Shown here: piece after piece, positions 25,101-39,800 of the stretch
How positions within the stretch are numbered: position 1 is the first letter of the stretch
Layout of the letters: every line of letters begins with the position of its first letter
From: Apostichopus japonicus
Taxonomy: Eukaryota; Echinodermata; Holothuroidea; Aspidochirotida; Stichopodidae
Reading direction: 5' to 3'
DNA length: 64,000 nucleotides
NCBI RefSeq assembly: GCF_037975245.1
Contig: NC_092580.1
Location: 12,307,501-12,371,500, forward strand
Program-made: the position numbers and the translations under genes
The notes under the pieces: generated by a model
The model's input: the letters and a program-made list of their open reading frames with translations, nothing else
The model's database searches: none
Told to the model about the DNA's origin: nothing

Positions 25101-28100
25101 TTTGGACTTTTCCAGTGTCTCAATGTTACTTAATATGCAAGACAAAAAGACTTGAAAAAATAATGTTAAAAATAAAATTACATAACCAGAACCATTAGAA
25201 ACAGCTATCTTGTGAATTGACAAATTTTGCATCTTTAGGAGCAAACCACCATCTTATCATAACATTTTTGCAAATTTGGGGATACTTAGTGAATACATCT
25301 GGCTACATAGCAGGCGCGTATCCAGGATTTTCTTACCCGGGGGGCGCGAATTACTATCTAAGCGGAGCCCCACCATCAGTTGGCGCGGAGCGTACAAGAA
25401 AATTTTTGGTCTTGACACCCCCCCAGATCACCGGAAACGGCACATTTCGGGCTTGAAAATGACCAACTAGATGTTCACTTTTGCCTGACAACCAAGTATT
25501 TCCCAATCGTTTTTTTTTCCATACAAATATTAATTATACAAAATATTACAACTTTGTTGAAGGAAATGAAACAAATACCAGATGTTTCCGAAACCGAACA
25601 CTACACACATAGACAGTTCGGAGGTTGTTCACCATGGAACGCCATTTTCATGCTCACTGATATGATGTGATATCTGCTGTTTGCTTTACAAATTCGAATA
25701 ATTGAAATGAGACTGAAATAAATAATTGTAATCAGTTTATTGTGCAATGCCCAGTATTGTGTTCATTAAGAAAGACGCACAGTTTCAAGTTCATTATACA
25801 CACTGAAGGCTTCGATTCTCTATCCATTCTGCCTTCAGTTTGACAGAAAGTTAGCGAACTGCAAACGCCTTGGTTTTGTGTTCACGAATGCGTTAGCGGC
25901 TGCCTCCAGGTTGATGTTACGGTGGCGATGGATAACCATCAGTGCAAGGCCCTTCAGTCTATCTTCTCCCATAGTTGTTCTGAAAGATAAGGACATTGGT
26001 ATTTTTATTCCGTGTATTAAGAAGTGTGATCTTCACAAACCAATCTTCATTTGCCATACAGTGTCCATAAACATTTTATGTCATTGCAATTCAACGAAAC
26101 TGACCAACCTGTTGAATGTTTTTAGTCGTTGAAGAGAGCTGAACGAACGCTCACACTTGCAACTCGTTATCGGTAGTGTTGCAGCTATGTGAAGCACTGT
26201 CGTAACGTTCGGAAATGTCATCTTCAGCTTTGAGCTTGTCTTAAGAGCTTGGTGGATGGTTGTAGGCACTTCTGCAATCCGCTGCTGTTTCCAGTAGACA
26301 TATTCGGTACAATAAAATGTATGTTAATACCACGTCGAAACAAGAATATTGCATTACGATGTAAATCATATAATGCATCGATTGTCAGACAGGTTAATAT
26401 TATTCATGTCTCCGAAAGCTTTAATATGGGAAACGATGACTCACAATCCACATGTCCATTTCATGTTGCAGGGTTCTTGGGGATGAGAGGTCGTCATGAA
26501 AGTAATTGAGGTCAGCTGGCGTCAGTGAGTGGTTGCCCTCAATACAGATCGATGGCACAAGAAAGAAAGCTTCCAATGCTCTTTTTTGTAATGGGGCATA
26601 CCAGCAAAAGAAAAGAAATGAGCATTGGTGGCATGGTAAAAAGCATGAAGATTATACATAGTGTGGGTTATTGCATATGTGAAAAACACCACTATTGCAC
26701 ACTTAATACGAACCTCTCGTTTATTTCTGTCAGGAGGTGATCCAGAAAGGGAATAGTGGCAGTAGTCTTGAAATACTCAGTCGGGCTGTCGCATCTGGGG
26801 TTGTCGCACTGCGTTTGGCGCCCGATCACACTCGGCCTCGACTTTTGAACGTCCACCTTCTTGGGCAAGTTCAATCGCGTCCGAATATCACATGTCGTGG
26901 TATGTGTCGACATCGTTACAGACCTTCACCAATGGATCAAGAAAAGCATAAGTTAGGACGTAGCTTGCATTATTATACCTGGGCACTAATTTGACATCAT
27001 TATATTTCAGTCCAGATATATCATTCAGATCTCAATGACATACAAATCTATAATCCTTTGTAACAAGTAGTTGAAGAATGAATGTCGCATTAACATCAAC
27101 GGTATCTTCCTTTCGTACAGATCATGTGTAGGCTTCTTTGAGTACAACTTTAATTATTGTGGAGATTCACCTGTTGGATTGTGGTTTTGACCAGGTTGAT
27201 TTGCATCATTGCGGAGGTTATGTCCAGGGAGCATGCTTGTAACCCCACACTGAGCTGTTTCAAGTACCCCACGACGCTCGTTGTCAGATGAGAGTAACAA
27301 TGTAGGAGAAGTTTGTCACTCCATGCAGAAACGCCTGTGCATCCCCTCTTGCTTCCCTGTTGAATGTCGTGTCCGACGTTATGGCTGAGAGTGTCATGAT
27401 CACCATAAATCATCCACGACATATTTACGCACACGTCACATGGCAACATTTTGTAAGGAGACAACTTCACTTAAGTGGGGAGATTACTGCCACAAAATAT
27501 ACTTACATAGGGAAATAGGTCCAAGTGTGTCTCAAATGCCTTGTGACGCTCAACCCATCTTGTGCGGCACATCAGCTTGAGTTTCCTCTTTGATGTTTCA
27601 CTCGGCGTATCCACCACCAGAGGGTCATCGATGACTTCTTCCAACTTCTTCTGGTTCCCAGGGGAGTTGTAGAAATACTTAGCAATCTATAGTGAATTAA
27701 AATAAAAGTATTTAAGGACGATCGTATGACGATTAAAACGTTTTTATCATGCAGAACTGTTGTATAGAGCAGTCAAACGTTTCGAATTACATGTCAAAAG
27801 CCCATAGCCATTCTACGGCTAAGTTAAACCTGCAAATACCTTATCAGCAGTTGTCATCATATTCTGGATGAGTAGTACCTTGGTTGATGAAACTATCACC
27901 CGGTTCAGTTGGTGGGAAGTACACCATAAGTACGCACATTTGGGGTACTTGCGTTTAATGCGGGGACCGCAACCTCCGTACTGGCCTCTCATATTGCCTG
28001 CAAATATAGGGGGAAATGGAGCTTCAACATTAATGAGGCAACTGTGCGCATGGAACCGCGAGTGACGCAGAACATCAGTGATCGTAAAATGGAGCTTATG

Positions 28101-31100
28101 GTGTATGTTGTTGGTTATTGTGATATTGTGGATTATGGGCTGATGTTATGCTTGGAGCCACGTTCAATATCTTTAATCGTATTTCATACATCTTTCTCTG
28201 TCTCTATTTTGTTTGTAACACCCGTAATGTTACGTATGTAGAAACAAACTACGTACCTGCATCATCAGCGCAAATTCCCCTAGCATCGTGCATGCTTAAG
28301 TTGCACCTGCCCATCTCAGTGTCGATGGCTACCATGAGCTCTGCTCCGGTCATCTGGCCTGTCACGTTGATATAAGCAATGAAGTCTTCCCTGATGTCAA
28401 CTGTGGTGAAATGGAGGATAAACTGATACTAGTTATGGGAATGGACACTACTCTACTCTGCATCAAAATAGCCTTAACTTTTATTTTATTTTTAGATACC
28501 CATACTAACCTACATGTTATACTTACGGTTGGAGTCTACGATGTGGAGAACGATGGACAGTTGCTCTTTTCGCGACATATCTGCCACTTCATCGATGATT
28601 ATAGAGAAAAATTTGGCCCCTTGCACCTCCTGCAGAATTCCCAACCTCACTTGGTCGCCGCAAATAGAGATGAGCTCATTCGGTATTACACAAGATATCA
28701 TGCTTGCATTCTTAGCGTGCTTGTCTAAATGTTCTTGAAGAACATCATCTCCACCTTCAAAAACATGATGCAGAGAAATATGTTGTTTTACGCAAAGTTG
28801 AAGACAATTATGGATTATTTAATGACGGGAACAAATATCGGAAGTGAGTCATCTTATATTGACTTTGAATTTTATGTCTGAAGTGAAAAAGTTTGACTGG
28901 TGGCGTGGTCCAAAAGCTTGAGTTTGGAACAAGATACATCAGCATTCACTTACTTCGAGCACGCATCTGGAGAATCTTGTAGAAGTTCCCCATATTGTTT
29001 CCTTGATTAAAGCGGTCTGTCCGGCTATCCCGATGGCCTCTGAACGCTAGGCCTTGTCTCCCCAGAGTGACAACAACATCTAGTATCGAAAGCAGCACTT
29101 TCCTATCCCTTGCACTGGTCTCTACTGCCTGCCTGTCCCGCTGTTCTGAGACATCTCCAGTCTGGTGTTCAATCATGGAGCGGAAGGAAAGCCACGACTC
29201 TTGGCACATACAATGCAATTCATACCCTACAAAAAATGGAAAATGATATCATGAGTAGCCATATGCAATGGGTAGTTTTGCAGGGATATTCAAAGTGCAG
29301 ATATTTATTTAGTTTTCAGAATGATATTCCTTTTGTGCTAAAATAAAGGAGACCAGATATTTGCGTATCTGTTTAGCCTATAACTTTCCAATTACATCTC
29401 CTGTATTGGAATGCATGGACGGACTTGGTAGCAAATGGATTAAGGCTTGCGATTCCTATCAGTCTGGCACCACGTTTGTTGGGTTATGAGTGCTTTATCT
29501 CGATTTCCTTACTCTATCCATGTGAAAATTGGGACTTGCGAGGTGAAACGTGTATGGTTGCACCTCTTGGGTGTACATTGACCGGGTTTGTGGGTCTTGC
29601 AAGCTGTACCGATGACCAGGGGTAATGTATACGCATTCGATAGGATGTGAATTTGCGCTATATAATTATAAACATTATTTTTATGAGAGTGAGTGACTCC
29701 ATCCCTCTCAGTAAGTACATGAAGTCAGTTACCTGCCCCTCTCTTGCTGCTGTCTCTTTGTATACCAAAGAAATGCGCAGTGAATTTTTCCGTCGCTTTC
29801 TTCAAGTCCCTGAATGGTCTGGTAACCATAAGCCTGGACGACGATACGTTACTGCCAGGCCGCGGAAAGAACACACAATATCTGCAGAAAGCTGCATCCT
29901 CTTTGGCACTGTATGCAAGACCTGGGTAGTTCTCCAACCATTCCCATTTGAACCTTCTGTTGCAGGTTCCACTCTGGTGTAGGGGAAATACATAGGTGGC
30001 GCTGGGTGTGGAGATGTTCTTCATTGCTTGGAATTTTGTGCTGTTACCCTTTCCCTTCCAGTTGAAGTTGACGTAATTTGGAAACAAGTTTTCTTTTGAG
30101 ACAAAATGAGGTGAAATCATTATAAAGTCCAAGTCCCTGCACACGCAATCAATACATGCATATTAGCAAATGAAATATGTCAAAATACCAAAGGATGGGG
30201 TAGGTTATGGGATATTAAAACTATATATACTCATTATCAATAGTAGGCTATAAATAGCTTCTGCTTATTACAAAGTCACAATGTAATATAGCAATGCATT
30301 TTTGGAAATTATGATATTATTATTATCATTATTATTGTAACGACTTCCCCAATAATTAAAAATAATATGAAAGGGTAATAACACCGCAAACGATTGTATG
30401 TTATTGGCACATGACATGCACATTAAGACGTTGAACGCGCGCAGAGCGCGCGGCAAAATGTTGGTTATATATTTCGGGCGAGTCGTTACAGCCACCCAAA
30501 TCAAATTGGGCTCCTACGCCTATGCTGACCTAATAAGGTGATCGAGAGTACAATTTTTATGTAGGAAAAGGGCACATTATTAACCTGAGGAAAAGTGGGG
30601 GGCACGTGCCCCCTGTGCCCCCCCCGGTTCCGCCACCCTTGTTTCAGAATAAGTTTACAGTTTATTGTACCCTTACCAAATACTGAACGAACGCCACTAC
30701 ATCTCGTCTCAGAAGGCATGCCTGTTCAGCAGGCGACTGGTTGCCGGTATACTTGTTTATACCCAACTTAGGACACTGCGCAACCATGCATGGAAGAAAC
30801 AAGAGCCGTCTCCGGGAATGTCATACATGATTTGCATGCCAAGAGTGGCTGCATTCTCTTGCAGACGATCTCTCTCACTCTTGGTGCGTTGCTTCTTGTA
30901 GGGCAAAAAGTTGAGAATGCTATAGTTATCACCCTCCTTTTTACGATTCTTCCTTGCAGGCACCTGAAAGAATTGTGAGATGATATTGTTTGAATAATGA
31001 GTTATTGCTCAATATGGAAAAAAAATGATTGGCCTCCTTTTCAATATCGACAAAATGCATACAAAAACACGGCGTTGGGAATGAAAAATGTTGTTCTATC

Positions 31101-33548
31101 GAATTTGGAATAAATACGGCATCCGATTCAATCGAAGCCAACATGATAGGATGAATGTAGGTTCGAAAGCTGAAAGGAAGAGGGGCCGAAACAGGAGGCA
31201 GGCAGGTAACGTTGTACTTCGTCGTGCATAGTCCATTCTTTCTCACGTTCACCAATGCCAGTTTGGAAGAGAGGAGGTTTCGGCGGCAGTAATCTGATAT
31301 ATATGTTTCATCACCACACCGTACCGGCTTTCAGCATTGATGTCATCGTAACAATAGCGCACCTGGTATAACAAACTGTCATAACGACTAACATCGCAAT
31401 GCGTTCTCGCAATGTCACTGCGGTCGATGTGTTTCAAAATATTAACCAAGTTTAGGGAAGTTCAGATGATGCAGTATTGCCACTTGCATAATGCTGTAGC
31501 TGATCATTTTGTTGTATGCTGGTGCCAATTAACTTTGTAGCATTTTTAGCACAACTGTAGTCCATCGAAATGGACAAAATATAGCCTATTACGAAAAAAA
31601 TATATTACCGTAGCTGTACAAGTCAATGGGATATTGCGATATGATACATACCGATTTTGGGGAAGCTCCTAACAATTGTATGGCCGCTTTGAAAGATTTT
31701 CACCTATTAGAATTTCAATAAGAGTTCAATGAAATAATATTTTTTCTTTTGAAGGAGGGAGGGTTAAGGAGTTAAACGTGCCCCCCCCTTAAATTGACCC
31801 TAAATGGCGGGAAAACCGGGAAATGCATGCTAACTACATTCCCTTAGAAGCCCAATCCCGACCTATTACGTACAAGTCGGGAGGAGCGGATTATTTACGC
31901 CCACAAGTTTTATAACTCTGGGGTTTGCCTATATAGGCTGTCCTTCAAAGATTACGACATGTTACTATGACTACCACACATAAACAAACACGGGCCGCAC
32001 TTCATGAATGAACCTAGAAGTATATTACTACGCCAGTGACATTTCCACAGATATGTTTATGTATATCACTGAAATGAATATTTGGCTATGTAAATGACAT
32101 GACTTGAAATATATTTGTTTTATCAATTCAAATAATATTGTCTTCGCGAAAAACACACATTTCTCTCATTTAATAGTTGACAAAATTTTACAATGACTTG
32201 CTCAGTACGATCTACATTTTATTTGTGTATAAATATATGAGTAACCAACTACCTAACTTACCCACGGCCTTTGGTGCAAATTGTACCGTACAGGCCAGTG
32301 TTTCCACTTCCAAGGGATTTGCCCGACATTCGGGAAATTGGAACTAATTCGGAACAAGTTTCAAAAAATTACGAAATACTGAGATCAATGAAATTTTCAT
32401 TAGGACCCTGCCCTAGACACATATCGTTTTTTGGGGGCAATTGGTTAGCTAAGTCTTAGTTTGTAATGTTTAGCATAAGCTATGTGTGGCAATGGGCTTT
32501 ACATAGCCTAACGTTAGTCTAAGTAGGCTAGCCTTTAATGAAAACTGACGGCTAATGGGTTATTTATAGTAACTGTATAGCAATGCGAGCTAGGCGCTTA
32601 TAACTGGTACGAATATGGGCCTACGTCCTTATGCTAGGGCTACAGTGTGGGCCTATTCGATTGCATATGCAAATTCCCACGGAAGCAACCTCAGGAATAA
32701 TGTGTGTAAAATGTATCAATGTTGCCATAATGTTGCTTTCACAGTTGCTTTGATAGCTGCATATCAAATAAAATTGAGTAGGCCTAATACACCAGTGGAG
32801 TAAATAACTTACTGATCTCTTCTTGGATGCCATTGTGTTATAGTTACTAACAGGTGATTCAACCGATGTTCAACGCCTCACATGTTTTCAAAGTTTCCTG
32901 CAGTTTGCTCAAAATTACCGTAATATTTCGCGCCCAATGAAATGTAGGCAGTGTGACCACTCCTTGGGACTTTTCCCCAAGATCTTGGAAATTGGTGGTA
33001 TGTCTTTTCGTGGTATGTCTAGGATTTTCATCCCTAGATATCGCTAGATATTCATACAGTACAGTGTCTTTGGGATTATTGGGGCCAGATCTTGGGAAAT
33101 TGCAAAATCGGGAGTGGTTATACAGCTGCATGTAGGTCAGTGCACGACCTCAAGCCGTCACTAATACACAACCCGATCACTTGTTATCGATGAAGTGGTG
33201 TATTGCCGGATTTTGTCAAGGTCTTGGTATACTACGGGCGAAACTCATTTATTAAGTTTCGTAACTCATCGGGAAGCGATTAGAAGGGTGGGGCGTAGCG
33301 TTGGGGTGTAGGATTGCCGGCGCGCGTTTTCATGCAGATGGGAACAATCTCAATTAGTGTTGGGTGCGTCCGCCCCCCCCCATGATACGACCTTGGTTCC
33401 ACTACATGATATTCACAGGAGATGTGCTCAATTTATGTGCGTCATGTTCCCTGACGACTCGGCCGAGTTCGAGACCAGCCACAGTTGGTTTCATAGCACA
33501 ATTGTTTAAAGCGTCCATACCCACACACATGTTATGATAGACCATATA

Positions 33549-33614
<66 letters not shown>

Positions 33615-33717
33615 ATATAAATACTATATATTTATGTGTATATATATATATATATACTATACATATAGGTATATGTTGAGACTCAGAGTTTCACGCGTTG
33701 AGGCGATCACCTGACAA

Positions 33718-33816
<99 letters not shown>

Positions 33817-36800
33817 TATATTGAGAGAGTAAAATGGAAACGTCAAAAATGGAGTTGTCGTTTTAAGTAGTAGAGTGAGGCGCACCTCCTCACCAAAATC
33901 CTCGATCCGTCACTGGCTACCCTGTGTATATAATTGGGATCATCGCTGTTATTATGTCACTGTTTCTCTTTCTCTTCCCGGTGTCTTTGCATTTTTCTTC
34001 TACTCCCTCCTTTTTCTCTCTTTCTTCTTTTCTTTTTTCCTTCCTTCCTCCCTTCCCCTCCTTTTCCTCTCTTCTCTCTCCCTCTTTTTTCCCTTTTTTC
34101 TTCTTTTTTTTTCTCCTCTTTTTCTTAACCGGGGGCGCGCCCCCAACGCCCCCCCCCCCTGGATACGCGCCTGCATAGTCATCAAGTCAATTGAGCTGGA
34201 AATGCTTTTGCTTTTCTTAAAAGTACATCAATCATTTAGCCGCAGAGGAAAATAACATTCCGACAAAAGCATTACATTTTGATGAGCTTCTATAACTACA
34301 GCGAACACTGATTGCCAATTGAAACATTCAAAATGTATCAAGTTTCAGGGATAAACCAAGGAAACGATTATGAGAGCCTCAGAAGAGATCATAATAGCCT
34401 CCTAATGTAATGTTTTAAGAACATCTACCACACTGATATCACAGACTGAGACAGCCAGCTGTGATACACTTCCGAGGGTAGAGAAACCGTCAGCCAGTCA
34501 AAGAAATGTAACAAGTTTCAGGGATAAACCAAGGAGGAGGAATGAGAGCCTTAGAAGAGATCATAATAGCCTCATAAGTAAATCTTTTCAAGAACGTCTA
34601 CCACACTGACATCACAGACTGAGACTGCCTGCGGTCACACACTTCCGAGGGTAGAGAAACCTTCAGACAGTCAAATAGGTAAACATTCAACCACACTTTG
34701 AGATAATAAGTACAAGATTCTCAGATGCAGATTTGACTCTGACAGTGTCCAATGATTTTCTCTTCATGTAAGTGTTACATTGCTTGTCACTGGTATATTT
34801 CCCTTTAAAGTCACATTATGCATTCAATCTCAACGGTCCAAACAGTTTTACTTCAGTACGGTTGAAGATTAATAATCACTTTTCCCTCAATTTTTTTTCG
34901 GCCATTCGCAGAGATCAAGTTCCAAATCAAAGGTGGAACCAAACGGAAGGGGGGAACAAACCAAATTAAAAGATTTCAAACCAAATCAAAGATCTTTGTA
35001 ATTGTTTTGGTCGAGATGAAAACAGTAATCGGACGCATGCTTTCATCTCGACCGAAACAATAACAGAGAACGAGACAATTTCAGTGATTCACTCCACTGG
35101 TCTTACACTTCATTATTTTTCCATTTCATTGGTTAAACCCTCCAAAAAGATAATTGTTCCTACCTGCCTCAGGTTCCGGGATTCCAATTGTTACAGCTCT
35201 AAGGTAGAAATAGAAAGACATTACGTGTACTTGTGCAGAATTTCTCAAAAGTTTCAAGTTTTCTTAATTAATATTAGACAAAGAAGTTAATTCAGAATGA
35301 TGATATCCCTTGGTGTCATACTTTAAATATTCTTTAACTTTTGATACTTCTTATCCCAGTGTTTTGACATAAATATGTACAAAGGAAGAGAATATACTAA
35401 CACAAGTTACAAATTAAATGGAGAGCATTAGGCAATATGTGATAAGGAAGAAATGACAAAGCTTCTTTCCAAACCAAACTCATTGAAAAGTGATCATGAC
35501 TGGCAAAAGCTTGTAGGTGTAATCTGAGGAGCTGACCTAGCAGTCTGTTGTGTTAGACTGAGTAGTCCAGCCACTTTAACTGACGAGCCTTCGATGTTTA
35601 ATGGGTGAGATCCCAAAGGTTCAAAGTGTTGTTTGACAGTCTACAACATATCAAAATTAATTTTGTGCTTTTTAAGCAGGAGTTCTTTCTATTGGCAAAG
35701 AGTGCCATCTTACATTTCCATGGTGCATGTTAACAATTCTCAAGGAGAATTAAATAGTGAGAGATTGTGAGAGGGTGTTCTTCATACAAAAATTGTCATT
35801 CTCACAGAAACATAACTATTTGCTGTTTAATGGTTGTTGTGTATAATAAAGTGATACATTTTCCAAAATGTCTGTTCTGTTATACAGAACACTAGCATTT
35901 TTTCGTCAGTTTTGTGGCATATTGCAATATTTAGCGTAAGTGGTAGTCACCCTCAAAATTTGTAAACCTGTGACTCCTGGCAAAACAAGTTATTAGGTTA
36001 TAGTTAATAACATGTACCCCAATATTAAATCCAGCCGGATGTCGGATTCTGTAAAAAAAATCCTTAAAATGCAGAAAATTCAGAATGTTGGATTATGTTG
36101 ATTTCCAAACTTCGATACAACAGACAACAGGAGTTCCAGCAAGATCTTTGGCTGATTCTGGCAAATCTGATATTTGGCCAGATTTGAAATGCCATTTGCT
36201 GGGGCATCCCTACTTGTGAAAAAACCATAGAAACTTGTAATTTTAAAAGTCTCTTGGGATATTACAATATGGATTTTACAATAATCATCTTTAATTTAAA
36301 TCTATTTTGTCATGAATTGTACAGCAAATAAACAAGTGTATTAATTAATACTGCAAATCCTGCATACAAAAAAACTTACAGGAATTTCCTTCTGATGGAA
36401 TGGTTTACTCCAGCTATTTGCCAGCTATTCCTCAACTCATTTAGCTTGTCTATGTCGGTAGCCATAAGAAGAGATCCAGAGCTTTCTCTGTAGAGGGAGA
36501 AACAAGAAAAGAATAATTGCTAGCCGAAATAAAATCATTTTCTTGTTTAAATATGTTTATATATAAAACTTGCTCCGTCAGCCTGAATTAATCGCAACAA
36601 ATCTAAAGCCATGAACTCAGATTAAAATTTTATATTAAAGTGTATCTTCATCATGCTGGTTTCCATGTAATCAAATGTAACCCAATTGCCTGGGTATGTT
36701 CCCAGTTAATACAATGAATGGAAGAACTCCAAATATAGCAACTTTAAATTATTTTTCAAGGGAATGGTTTGCTAGGCAATGATAGACAGAGAATTGAATG

Positions 36801-39800
36801 AGTTTTTAACTTTCAGAAAATGTTCTAGACAAATTCCGTGGAACAATTTTCATATTGGCCACAATTCATATATAGAAAATTAAAACTACTGGAGTGGGAC
36901 ATGCATTTTGATGGTGAAAGGATTAGGTCAAGCCACCTTCATGAGAAGAAACAAAAACCTGACTAAAATCCCAACTACAAAAGAAACAGCAATGAAAATT
37001 AAAGGCTACTTGATATATATGGTCCTATGAGTCATAACAGATGAATAAATGTCTCAGAACAAAAAAAATGTGGGATTGTAATAATTTCCAAACTCTGATA
37101 AATCTGGCAGGAATTCCAGCAAGACCTTTGGCTTAATCTGGCAAATTCAGCCAAATGGTTTAGTCATGAACTCAAATTTTCTTTTACCATCAAATTTAGA
37201 TGTTGTGTGAATATGACAGGGTCGGTAACATTCCTTAATAATTGTCAATAACTTACAACTTATGTTACCGCCTCTTTAAGAACCTCACAGTTAATTGGTC
37301 AAAGACTTTTGTTTAAAGGAGAAATATACCCTAGACTTGTCTGCTTGGAGAATACCGTTTTTCAGTAAGCTCTTTCAAACAGAAGCGACACGAATACTTG
37401 AAACATTTCTTTCAACCTTAAAAATAGCCCAAATTGTCACCCATGGCATTCGCCATGCTTTATTAATTCGAGTTCCCTCTTGTTTCGTAAGTAAGCGAGC
37501 CACATCTCAACACATACATTTCCTATGCGCCGTTAATCATAACTAAGGCAATATGTAGTCAAATTTTCTTCCAAAACACTTTCCGGGCTCGAGAACTTTG
37601 GAAGAAAGAGAACATGGATGCATTTGGACTTGACTGCTATCAATACGAGAATGAATACACAGTGGAGGAACTGAGACAACGAGACCTAAAGCTTGCTAAA
37701 CAGATCGCATATGTGGCCGACATTGGCAGTTACTCTATGATGCTAGAACTGCGGACAGTTCTGCTACAGAGGGTCAAGTCTGGTGCTTTTGTACATTCTC
37801 TTTTCTCTGGAAATCTTTTTTTGTCAGGAATAACATAATATCGTTTTCCCTTCCCTGTTCCTTCTGCCCCTCTCCTGTTTACACAACAGAATGCTTGGCA
37901 CTGCGCACCAACTTCTGAACAATCTCCGAGAGCGAGTGTACAATTCATATGTAGAGAGGGGAATTGTTTAACTTACGATGTGGCTCGCTGATGTCATTTT
38001 TGAAGTTCTCTTTGTTACATAATGGCTGCCAACACAGTACAGTAGGTTTGTAAATATAGTTAGAAAATTCCTAGAATTTTGGGGAAAGGTAGTTTTGACA
38101 AGTAATTTGACAGAGGGTATAAGAATAGTAATCTCTACTATGAAGTCACCGCAAAACCCCAGGGTTAACATCTGCTTTAATTTTATGTTTTGTTAGCACA
38201 TTATTTACTATTCGTTTACTATTTACGTCCGACTGACTTTGGAGGGGTGTGCTATTAGAAAGACTATTCCAAATGGTACTATACATAAAACCATCATTAT
38301 AAGTAACTTCAATTTAATTGTTAGTGCCAACCAAGTTTAACTACATACATTAACGCCTACAGCTTTGCTCATGGTCTCTGCATAAAATCACAGGGAATAC
38401 TGAAAGAACAAAGACAAACCTATCTACTACATAACAACTTTTGGCATCAACTAAGAGGAGATAAAAGAACATGATACTAACTTCTCTGGCGCTTTGATTA
38501 TCTCCAGAAAAGGTAGATTACAAGCCTCCGCTAGTTGAGGTACGACTTCAGTGACTGAGACAGCGTCCGTTCTTCCTGTGTTAACTGACACCCCGGGTGG
38601 CTTTGCAATCACGAGTAAACCATCTGCAGATATCAATTTATAAATCAAAACCATTTAAGTGAAACAATTAAGAAAGTTTATCAATACATATACCAATGGG
38701 GACATTACATGGCACTCCCCATTGCAACCAGGAATGCCTGCCTCATAATTCTCTGAAGACTCATCGAAAGGAGAAGGCTTGATGTCTATGCTAGTGTAAC
38801 TGTTTGTACTTGATCATCTCATGGATAGTGTTTCAAATGAGTTTCTGTACCTTTGGGATTCACTAAATTAATACTTTGATGCCACACATGTAGGAACTGA
38901 ATGGAAATTTCACCAGGATGTTTAGATTGTCAATTCCACTTTTACTTGTCATTTACAAATTTGCCTCTGAAGAACTTAAGCATTAAACCCTGATCACACA
39001 CACAAACTCACAAACACACAAAGTCAGCGAACCTGTGAATGTGTAAAGAGAAGTCAGATACACAGATTTGCAACTCTCAATTTGGTATCGCAGATTCACC
39101 TGTATTCACCTGTATCCCACGCCTCATCACTAGACAGATGTAGTGTGGGATGAAGAAGGGAGAGAGAGCTCAGCTCTTGTAACTCCCCTACATTGCAGAT
39201 GTCTGTCCAAAAGTCCCTTGAACTGATTAATACTGGTAGCATCAATGGCAGACTGTGGAAGGGCATTCCATTCAGATACTACCCTGACCGAAAAAAAATG
39301 TCTGCGTACATTCAATTTTGAATATTTTGCGCACAGTTGCATTGAATGGCCTCTAGTAAAAGAGATGTCGCTAAATTCAAACTATAATTGAGGGCTAGCT
39401 TTTACGTAACCTTTCATAATTTTAAAAGCTTTAATTAAATCTCCTCTTAGTCTTCTGGTGGATAATGTGGTGAGATTTAGAGCAGAACGCTAATTTAATT
39501 CAAATTTTGTAGAGAATCAAGGTTTGTTTCAAGGTTAAACTTTGTCTAAATATTATATAATCTCAAAAAACTACCACACATGTAGGAACTGAATGTTTAG
39601 ACTGTCAATTCCTCTTTTACATGTCATTAACAAATTTGCCTCTGAAGTACTTAGGCATTAAACCTTCAACTCTTCAATTTGGTATCGGAGAAGCATGTCA
39701 GTCTGTGAGAACTAAAATATTGGGCACGACGAGATTAGTGCCGCGATCAAAAAGAGACATACTGTAAAGTGAAGGGACTACGATTGACTTTAAAGGATGG

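Larger units (their letters stand above)
25311..34173 (-). mobile_element. Large hAT-like DNA transposon, about 8.9 kb, inserted in an RPUSD3 intron
   Basis: The outer ends are CAGGCGCGTATCCAGG at 25311 and its exact reverse complement ending at 34173. CATAG occurs immediately outside both ends; a full 8-bp duplication is not clear (left CTACATAG, right CATAGTCA). Just inside the left end is the subterminal motif ACTATCTAAGCGGAGCCCC then GTTGGCGCGG, shared with the short hAT elements of this window. The interior holds a minus-strand transposase gene (25835-32833), a partial smaller element at 30305-30523 and TA microsatellites near the right end. The transposase shows frameshifts and a stop, so this copy is probably inactive. 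Confidence 0.8.

Noticed and set aside
33875-34255. Phe/Ser/Leu-rich plus-strand frames of up to 126 residues
   Set aside because: They read a pyrimidine tract at the right end of the large hAT-like element; there is no domain or splice support.
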